From positions 1-48,676 of the forward strand of contig JAUNFK010000005.1 in NCBI GenBank assembly GCA_030525085.1: a stretch of 48,676 nt of DNA. The letters are read 5' to 3'. The notes under the pieces were generated by a model, which saw only the letters and a list, made by a program, of their open reading frames with translations, did no database searches and was not told the DNA's origin. Both the position numbers and the translations under genes were made by a program. The stretch is from a bacterium (GTDB taxonomy: Bacteria; Bacillota_I; Bacilli_A; RF39; UBA660). Below are positions 43,273 through 48,676 of the stretch, piece after piece; positions within the stretch are counted from its first letter, which is position 1; every line of letters begins with the position of its first letter.

Positions 43273-44192
43273 TTTAATGCCTTTCCTAAAAGACTTCCAT
43301 AACCATTCTTAAAGTCTCTTACACTCATTATATTTTTACCAGACGGTTTAATTTTAGTAACCTTTAAAGACCCACTAGCACAACCAATAACAAAATAATC
43401 TTTTCCTTCACTAATAATGCTACTAGTTTCTCCTTCTTCATCACTCAAATAACACTCTGCAATCTTATATTCTACATCATCCATTATAAAATTTGGTAAA
43501 GGATTAGGGCTTAATGCTCTAAACTTATTAAATACATCCTTATTACTTAAATTAAAATCTAAATGTTCATCACTTCTTTTGATAATTCTCGCAAAACTTG
43601 CCTTTTCATTATCTTGTTTTATTCTCTCTATTTTTCCATCAGTAATATCCTCTAAATACCTACTAATCATATCAGCACCTAAAAGAGATAATTTATCACT
43701 AAGCGTTTCAATATTATCATTATCCTCAATTTTAACACTTTCACTTACAAGCATATCTCCAGTATCCATTCCTTCATCCATATACATAAGAGTTATACCT
43801 GTTTCTGCTTCTCCATTAATTAAAGCATAATGTATAGGTGCTCCTCCTCTATATTTAGGAAGAAGTGAAGCATGAATATTAATACATCCATACTTTGGTA
43901 TATCAAGTATATCCTTAGATACTATCTGCCCATATGCACACGTAACAATCACATCCGGTTTAGCATCTACTATAGTACTAAAATCTTTACAAACCTTCTC
44001 TGGACTACTTACAGATAATCCAAGTTCTAATGCTCTTTTCTTAACTGGGCAAGGAGTCAAAACTCTCTTTCTTCCAATATAAGCATCAGGCGAAGTAACT
44101 ACTAATACTACATCCCATTTGTTATTAAGTGCCTCTAAAATATTAACACTAAATAAAGGTGTTCCCATAAACACAACTTTTAATTTTTCCAT
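43269..44192 (-). CDS. fmt: Methionyl-tRNA formyltransferase
   Basis: Formylates initiator Met-tRNA using 10-formyl-tetrahydrofolate. About 307 residues, typical. The N-terminal formyltransferase domain has VFMGTP near the start and the catalytic NIHASLLPKYRGGAPIHYAL (about 104-123), then GITLMYMDEGMDTGD. The C-terminal OB-fold is about 205-307. GTG 44201 is part of the AGGTGAG ribosome site, so ATG 44192 is used. It heads an operon of envelope genes rather than the usual def-fmt-rsmB cluster; rlmN, prpC and prkC are about 8 kb away. Confidence 0.95.
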   Translation of the reverse strand: MEKLKVVFMGTPLFSVNILEALNNKWDVVLVVTSPDAYIGRKRVLTPCPVKKRALELGLSVSSPEKVCKDFSTIVDAKPDVIVTCAYGQIVSKDILDIPKYGCINIHASLLPKYRGGAPIHYALINGEAETGITLMYMDEGMDTGDMLVSESVKIEDNDNIETLSDKLSLLGADMISRYLEDITDGKIERIKQDNEKASFARIIKRSDEHLDFNLSNKDVFNKFRALSPNPLPNFIMDDVEYKIAECYLSDEEGETSSIISEGKDYFVIGCASGSLKVTKIKPSGKNIMSVRDFKNGYGSLLGKALK

Positions 44193-44240
44193 CAGTCTCA
44201 CCTTCCAATACTATTCTACCAAAATAAAGTCTAAAATAAA

Positions 44241-44268
44241 AGAAAAAAGAGACTATATATTAGTCTCT
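44241..44268 (-). terminator. Terminator of the ackA-nrnA unit
   Basis: Perfect stem AGAGACTA/TAGTCTCT with a 5-base loop containing the region of the nrnA stop codon, followed on the minus strand by a T run. Confidence 0.8.
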
Positions 44269-45209
44269 CTATAACTTTTACAAGCATCATCTAGTGCTTT
44301 AAATAATTTATCGATATCATCTGGATTTTTTATTCTAGCACCAGAAGCAAACTTATGACCACCACCATTAAACTGCTGAGCAATCTCATTTATAACTGGC
44401 CCTCTAGAACGAATATTAACTTTATATAATTCTGTTTTCTCATCATAAGAAACAAAACTCCAAGCAATAATTTCCTTAATAAAATTAAAATTATTAACCA
44501 TGTTAGACGCACTACCTGCATCTACTCCATATTCATTTATCATATCTTTAGTTATTTTCATATAAGCAAAACCATTTTCAGTTACTGTCATATTAAGAGC
44601 TAAAAACGCTTGAAATTTAAACTCGTTAAGTGGTCTATCATAAAGCATTTTATAACTATTATTTAAATCAAAATTATAATTCTTAACTAAATATGAAGCA
44701 ACGTCTAATGTTCTTGCAGTTGTTGTTGAAAGTAAAAATCTATCACTATCAGCAACCATTCCTAAATAAAGATTTTCTGCTATCTTATCATCCATTTTAA
44801 GTCTAGTATTTTTTATAAGTAAAGAAATAAGTTCACAAGTAGATGAACTACTAGTATCAACTATCTCTAAAGAACCCATCTTATCTTCATATGGATGATG
44901 ATCTATCTTAATAACATCAGCATAATTATTTATATTAGCACTATCTATTCTAGAAATATTAGGTACATCCAAAACAATAAGTAATGGCTTTTCTAATAAA
45001 GAATCATCAATATGATCTAAATGACCAAAATATTTAAATCTAGAAACACTAAGTCCAACCGCATATACATTCTTCTTAGGAAATGTAAGTCTAATTGAAT
45101 CTCTTAAAGCTAGCTGACTGCATACAGCATCTGGATCCGGTCCAACATGTCTAGCAATAACTATATTATTATACTTGCTAATTGCCTTATATATGCTTTT
45201 TTCTAGCAT
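44253..45209 (-). CDS. nrnA: DHH-family phosphoesterase (NrnA-like oligoribonuclease/pAp phosphatase)
   Basis: 318 residues. N-terminal DHH domain with VGPDPDAVCSQLAL (about 22-35) and the family motif KIDHHPYED near 105, followed by the DHHA1 domain ending GGGHKFASGARI (about 279-290). NrnA degrades nanoRNA and 3'-phosphoadenosine-5'-phosphate in Firmicutes; a c-di-AMP/pApA-type specificity cannot be excluded. There is no N-terminal membrane or PAS part, so it is not GdpP. It follows ackA by 12 bases after AAGGAAGTGATGAT and ends in a strong terminator. Confidence 0.85.
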   Translation of the reverse strand: MLEKSIYKAISKYNNIVIARHVGPDPDAVCSQLALRDSIRLTFPKKNVYAVGLSVSRFKYFGHLDHIDDSLLEKPLLIVLDVPNISRIDSANINNYADVIKIDHHPYEDKMGSLEIVDTSSSSTCELISLLIKNTRLKMDDKIAENLYLGMVADSDRFLLSTTTARTLDVASYLVKNYNFDLNNSYKMLYDRPLNEFKFQAFLALNMTVTENGFAYMKITKDMINEYGVDAGSASNMVNNFNFIKEIIAWSFVSYDEKTELYKVNIRSRGPVINEIAQQFNGGGHKFASGARIKNPDDIDKLFKALDDACKSYRETNI

Positions 45210-45221
45210 ATCATCACTTCC

Positions 45222-46400
45222 TTACTTCGCTAAATTATAAGTATCAGTAGCAATCATTAATTCTTCATTTGTTGGAATAACATAAACAGGAATCTTACTA
45301 TTATCAGCACTAATTAAAGCCTCTTTACCTCTTACATTATTTCTTTCTTCATCAGGTTTAACACCTAAACAAGCTAATTTTTCCATAACTTCCATACGAG
45401 TACTAATTGAGTTTTCACCAACGCCAGCAGTAAAGATAATAGCATCACATCCACCAAGTTCAACATAGTACTTAGCAATAAAATCAACTATTCTCTTAAC
45501 ATACATTTTTTGTGCAAGAATACATCTTTCATCACCATTTTTAATACCATCTTCAATATCTCTTGAATCTGATGATACACCACTAATACCTAATAATCCT
45601 GATTGTTTATTAAGTGCTGTATCCATTTCTTTAGCACTCATTCCAGTTTCTTCCATAATATAAGGAAGAATTGTTGCATCAATATCGCCACATCTAGTAC
45701 CCATCATAAGACCAGCATTTGGTGTTAACCCCATAGAAGTTTCAACACACTTGCCACCCTTAACAGCACTAATAGATGCACCATTACCAATATGACATGT
45801 AATAAGTCTAGCTTCATCATTATCTAAAATCTCATTAGCACGCATACTAACATACTTATGACTAGTACCATGAGCACCATATCTTCTTACAGCATACTTA
45901 GTATACCATTCATAAGGAACAGGATATAAATAAACTTCCTCTTCCATAGTTTGATGGAAAGCAGTATCAAATACTAAAGTTTGTGTAGCATTTGGAAATA
46001 CACTTTGAGCTGCACGTAAACCAACTACAGCAGCTGGATTATGAAGTGGAGCTAAACTAGATAACTTCTCAACAATTGAAATATTATCCTCAGTCGCTAA
46101 AACAGTCTTATCAAAGTATGAACCACCTTGAACTATTCTGTGTCCAATACCTGCAATTTCATCTAAAGACTCAACAATCTTATTATTAATTAATTCTTTA
46201 ACTAATAACTCAAAAGCAGCTTTATGATCTTTTAGTTCTGTCTCCTTTTTAATTTTTTCACCATTAAACTTAATAGTATAAAATGAGTTTTCAATTCCAA
46301 TTCTCTCAAAAACTCCACTAATAAGTTCTTTTTCTTCTGGCATCTCAAATAAAGTAAACTTTAATGAAGATGAACCAGCATTAACACTTAATACTTTCAT
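45222..46400 (-). CDS. ackA: Acetate kinase
   Basis: 392 residues. Converts acetyl phosphate and ADP to acetate and ATP in fermentative energy metabolism. N-terminal VNAGSSSLKF, GHRIVQGG (about 87-94), TAFHQTM (about 145-151), HIGNGASISAVKGG near 205, NAGLMMGTRCGDID near 230 and FTAGVGENS near 325 cover the ASKHA-fold active site. AGGTGATTTAGA precedes the start; a TATAAT at 46426-46421 is a likely -10. No pta gene is near. Co-transcribed with nrnA. Confidence 0.96.
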   Translation of the reverse strand: MKVLSVNAGSSSLKFTLFEMPEEKELISGVFERIGIENSFYTIKFNGEKIKKETELKDHKAAFELLVKELINNKIVESLDEIAGIGHRIVQGGSYFDKTVLATEDNISIVEKLSSLAPLHNPAAVVGLRAAQSVFPNATQTLVFDTAFHQTMEEEVYLYPVPYEWYTKYAVRRYGAHGTSHKYVSMRANEILDNDEARLITCHIGNGASISAVKGGKCVETSMGLTPNAGLMMGTRCGDIDATILPYIMEETGMSAKEMDTALNKQSGLLGISGVSSDSRDIEDGIKNGDERCILAQKMYVKRIVDFIAKYYVELGGCDAIIFTAGVGENSISTRMEVMEKLACLGVKPDEERNNVRGKEALISADNSKIPVYVIPTNEELMIATDTYNLAK

Positions 46401-46468
46401 TTCTAAATCACCTATGCCTTATTATACTAGAAAAACAAAGAGATTACCATAATTTTTTTCTGCAAAAG

Positions 46469-46490
46469 AAAAAAACATGCAATTCGCACG
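46469..46490 (-). terminator. Short terminator after the tiny ORF
   Basis: CGTGC/GCATG stem (one G-T pair) with loop GAATT, followed on the minus strand by seven T. It lies five bases after the stop of the small ORF at 46495, suggesting a short separate transcript. Confidence 0.5.
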
Positions 46491-46494
46491 ATTA

Positions 46495-46602
46495 TTATTT
46501 TTTCTTAAAACCATCACTATATTTCGGTTTAATATAACTCTTAAAAATATCTTCTTCTTTATCCTTTAAATTAAAACCATATAAATTATTATATTCATTC
46601 AT
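46495..46602 (-). CDS. Possible 35-residue protein between thiI and ackA
   Basis: Not recognised. From ATG 46602 it reads MNEYNNLYGFNLKDKEEDIF, then KSYIKPKYSDGFKKK. The frame remains open to a TTG at 46644 that lies in the T run of the thiI terminator (49 residues in total, with YSLDCNN near its start). There is no good ribosome site for the ATG, but GGGTGAT precedes the TTG. A terminator follows closely. The sequence looks protein-like, yet the gap is otherwise without a gene and the ORF could be chance. Confidence 0.35.
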   Translation of the reverse strand: MNEYNNLYGFNLKDKEEDIFKSYIKPKYSDGFKKK

Positions 46603-46642
46603 AAGTTTATCTTTATTATTACAATCTAAACTATAACCCTTC

Positions 46643-46676
46643 AAAAAATATCACCCACTTTTATTATGGGTGATAT
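46643..46676 (-). terminator. Terminator of thiI
   Basis: Perfect 9-base stem ATATCACCC/GGGTGATAT with an 11-base loop, followed on the minus strand by six T. Confidence 0.85.
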
Positions 46677-46677
46677 C

Positions 46678-47850
46678 CTATAAAATATTATCAAACTCTT
46701 CTTCTTTTCTAGGTAAAGTAATAGTTTCTTTAGTCTTAATCGCTTCTTTAATTAATGAACTATAATCAAATCTTCCTTCATACTCTCTAGCAAGTTCTTT
46801 TTCTGGATTAATAACTGGATGCTCTGGCACAAATATTGTGCAGCAATCTTCATAAGGCAAAATACTTGTTTCATAAGTACCTATTTTCTTAGATATATCA
46901 ATTATTTCTAACTTATCTAAACAGCATACCGGTCTAATAACTGGCATCTTCACCACTTCATTAATCGCATTCATACTAGTTAATGTTTGACTAGCAACTT
47001 GCCCAATACTTTCTCCATTAACAATACACTTACAGTTCTCTCTATGAGCAAGCATTTCCGCTATTCTATACATACATCTACGCATAATAGTAATCATATA
47101 TTCCTTAGGACAATTCTTATAAATTGCTTCTTGTATATCTGTAAAATGAATAATATGTACTTTTATATAATTACTATAATCTGATAACTTCTCTGCCAAA
47201 GTAAGAACTTTATTTAATGCTTCTTTGCTAGTATGAGGAGGACTATCAAAATAAACACACTCTAATCTTACTCCTCTTTTCATTGCTAAATAACCAGCAA
47301 CTGGAGAATCTATTCCACCACTAAGCATAAGCATACCTTTACCAAGTGTCCCTAAAGGATAACCGCCTAATCCCTTTTCTTTATCAAAATAAATTAAAGA
47401 AGAATCTTTTCTAATCTCAACATTAACAAGAAGCTCTGGAGTATTTACATCAACACTCTTACCAGGAATATTCTTTAAAATAACTCCGCCTAAATATTTA
47501 CTTACTTCCATACTGTTCATTTCATAAGATTTATCACTTCTTTTTGTACTTACCTTAAAAGTATTAAAATCTCTATCCTTAACTAAATCACATAACTCTT
47601 TAGAAATAATATTAATATCATTAGTATCTAACTTATAACCAATCTCATACTCATGAATACCAAAAGTCTTATTTAAAGCATCTTTTACTTTATTGTTAGT
47701 CTGACCAAAAATAATCATTCTTCCATGATCATATTCTACATCATTATCTATCTTTTTACTCAAATCATTTCTTAAAGCTTTTATAAAATAATTTATGTTA
47801 TCTTTCTTTGTATTAAGTTCACCATACTTAATAATTACTACTTTTTCCAT
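46678..47850 (-). CDS. thiI: tRNA 4-thiouridylation / thiazole synthesis sulfurtransferase ThiI
   Basis: 390 residues. N-terminal ferredoxin-like plus THUMP domain (about 60-165) that binds tRNA, then the PP-loop ATP-binding LSGGIDSPVAGYLAMKRG (about 181-198) and the catalytic Cys region YEDCCTIFVPEHP (about 345-357). No rhodanese domain, as usual in Firmicutes, where a dedicated cysteine desulfurase supplies sulfur. That partner, a NifS-like gene, lies directly upstream. The start follows AAAGGGATGATTGT. Confidence 0.94.
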   Translation of the reverse strand: MEKVVIIKYGELNTKKDNINYFIKALRNDLSKKIDNDVEYDHGRMIIFGQTNNKVKDALNKTFGIHEYEIGYKLDTNDINIISKELCDLVKDRDFNTFKVSTKRSDKSYEMNSMEVSKYLGGVILKNIPGKSVDVNTPELLVNVEIRKDSSLIYFDKEKGLGGYPLGTLGKGMLMLSGGIDSPVAGYLAMKRGVRLECVYFDSPPHTSKEALNKVLTLAEKLSDYSNYIKVHIIHFTDIQEAIYKNCPKEYMITIMRRCMYRIAEMLAHRENCKCIVNGESIGQVASQTLTSMNAINEVVKMPVIRPVCCLDKLEIIDISKKIGTYETSILPYEDCCTIFVPEHPVINPEKELAREYEGRFDYSSLIKEAIKTKETITLPRKEEEFDNIL

Positions 47851-47883
47851 ACAATCATCCCTTTAAACAAAAACTATTATAAT

Positions 47884-47910
47884 AAAAAAAGTGTTTTCAG
47901 TAAACACTTT
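47884..47910 (-). terminator. Terminator of the cysteine desulfurase gene
   Basis: Perfect stem AAAGTGTTT/AAACACTTT with a 5-base loop and seven T on the minus strand. A TATAAT overlapping this T run may be the -10 of thiI. Confidence 0.8.
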
Positions 47911-47911
47911 A

Positions 47912-48676
47912 TTATGAATTTAAACTAGATAATTTCTCATAAACATTATCAAATATTCTCAAAAACTCAGTCACTTCTTCACTAGTAGTAAGATAAGATA
48001 AACTAATTCTAATAGTTGTAAGAGCTCTTGTTTTATCATGGTAAAGATTAAAAACTGCTGTACTTATCTTGCCACTACTACACGCTGTATTTGAACCAAC
48101 ATATACTTCATGTTTTTCAAGTGCATGAATAAATGTTTCTGGTTTTATATCCATTAAACTAATATTTAAAATATGTGGAATTGAATAACTAGTCTTATTA
48201 ATTAATATTTTAGGATACTTCTTTAAATCTTCCAAAATCCTATCATTATACTTTTTAACTTTTTCACTTCTCTTATCAATATCTGTTAAGCTAATTCTTA
48301 ACGCTTTAGAAAATGATGCAATAAGTGGTAAAGGTGGTGTTCCTGGTCTAATCTCTTTCTTAGAGCCATAAAATAAAGGTTTAATTCTAACTTTATTACT
48401 TTTATAAAGCATTCCAACCCCTTTAACTCCATATATTTTCTGACTATCAAAAGACGCCATATCAACATCAGCTAAATTAACTGGTACTTTACCTATCGCT
48501 TGAGTCATATCACTATGAAAAAAGCACTTAGGATTTTCTTTATTAATCACTTGTTTAATTGTTTTAAGAGGCTGTCTTATTCCAACTTCACTATTTACTG
48601 CACTAATCGTAACTAAAATAGTCTTATCACTAACTTTTTTCTTTAAATCCTCAAAATCAATTACTCCATTATCATC
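47912..48676 (-). CDS. Cysteine desulfurase (NifS/IscS-like), partial at the window edge
   Basis: PLP-dependent class V aminotransferase. The open frame runs to the window end with no start in view, so the N-terminal ~120-130 residues are missing. The visible part begins DDNGVIDFEDLKKKVSDKT and VTISAVNSEVGIRQPL. The PLP lysine is in SFDSQKIYGVKGVG, and the catalytic cysteine is in NTACSSGK. It probably supplies persulfide sulfur to ThiI, which follows it in the same direction; this nifZ-thiI arrangement is common in Firmicutes. A GTG at 48550 is internal, not the start. Confidence 0.9.
   Translation of the reverse strand, partial: DDNGVIDFEDLKKKVSDKTILVTISAVNSEVGIRQPLKTIKQVINKENPKCFFHSDMTQAIGKVPVNLADVDMASFDSQKIYGVKGVGMLYKSNKVRIKPLFYGSKKEIRPGTPPLPLIASFSKALRISLTDIDKRSEKVKKYNDRILEDLKKYPKILINKTSYSIPHILNISLMDIKPETFIHALEKHEVYVGSNTACSSGKISTAVFNLYHDKTRALTTIRISLSYLTTSEEVTEFLRIFDNVYEKLSSLNS

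Noticed and set aside
46426-46644. A metabolite riboswitch before ackA
   Set aside because: The gap is explained by two terminators, a tiny ORF and a -10 box; no known aptamer pattern is visible.
1-48676. Mycoplasma-type genetic code (UGA as Trp)
   Set aside because: TGA ends several genes (spoVAE and the ATGA overlaps), and Trp is encoded by TGG.

Overview
The window reads as a chromosome segment of an AT-rich (roughly 30% GC by eye), probably gut-associated Bacillota (Firmicutes) of the Bacilli/Erysipelotrichia type. Evidence: a type III DNA polymerase (PolC), RNase J, a serine T-box leader, the Firmicutes order rlmN-prpC-prkC-rsgA-rpe, and spore genes (sigF-spoVAC-spoVAD-spoVAE). TGA is used as a stop in many ATGA overlaps, so the code is standard and not the Mycoplasma code. 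Nearly all genes are on the minus strand; many begin with an AGGTGAT-type ribosome site, and I moved several starts downstream to the ATG that this site serves.

Layout. 1-5.7 kb: a forespore locus (secreted unknown, SpoIIAA-like, SigF, SpoVAC/D/E) ending in a spoVD-like penicillin-binding protein gene that breaks off at its second active-site motif. 5.8-8.3 kb, plus strand: RNase J and a ZIP metal transporter. 8.3-17.3 kb: a membrane-bound XRE regulator, an RluA-type pseudouridine synthase, a surface protein (paralogue A) and PolC. 17.3-23 kb: a lipase-like protein with a hidden 51-residue membrane protein, an unknown plus-strand gene, T-box-controlled serS, a MazG-like protein and ffh. 23-28.2 kb: surface paralogue B, an Ig/cadherin-like membrane protein and a dockerin-bearing glucosaminidase. 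28.2-31 kb: recA, then a decayed DNA-damage island (dinD, a dinD fragment, a Bro-N fragment). 31-38 kb: rpe, rsgA, prkC, prpC, rlmN, an AI-2E family exporter and a CDP-alcohol phosphatidyltransferase. 38-39.5 kb: surface paralogue C. 39.7-44.2 kb: an envelope operon from fmt to an SPFH protein. 44.2 kb to the end: nrnA, ackA, a tiny ORF, thiI and a partial cysteine desulfurase.

Most notable system: paralogues A, B and C are single-gene cassettes placed between housekeeping operons. Each has a TasA/camelysin-like N-terminus with a membrane anchor, a shared cysteine- and tryptophan-rich central domain, and a C-terminal domain ending in (I/V)RPxI(S/A)L. In B and C the last ~45 codons change abruptly to high GC (63 and 54 of 100 bases by hand count) with many NNC codons; in C the coding strand has only 9 A per 100. 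This is what adenine-directed mutagenesis by a diversity-generating retroelement (DGR) leaves behind. No reverse transcriptase or template repeat lies in the window, so any such system must act from elsewhere. C also has a G7 tract exactly between its -35 and -10, as in slipped-strand phase-variable promoters. Together they suggest an envelope adhesin family diversified in sequence and, for C, possibly switched in expression.

Other points: spoIIAB is absent from the sigF operon and the SpoIIAA-like protein lacks the phosphorylated serine; recA and the dinD/Bro-N island share a promoter-linked palindrome that is a candidate LexA box; several small genes and frameshifted remnants are described below.
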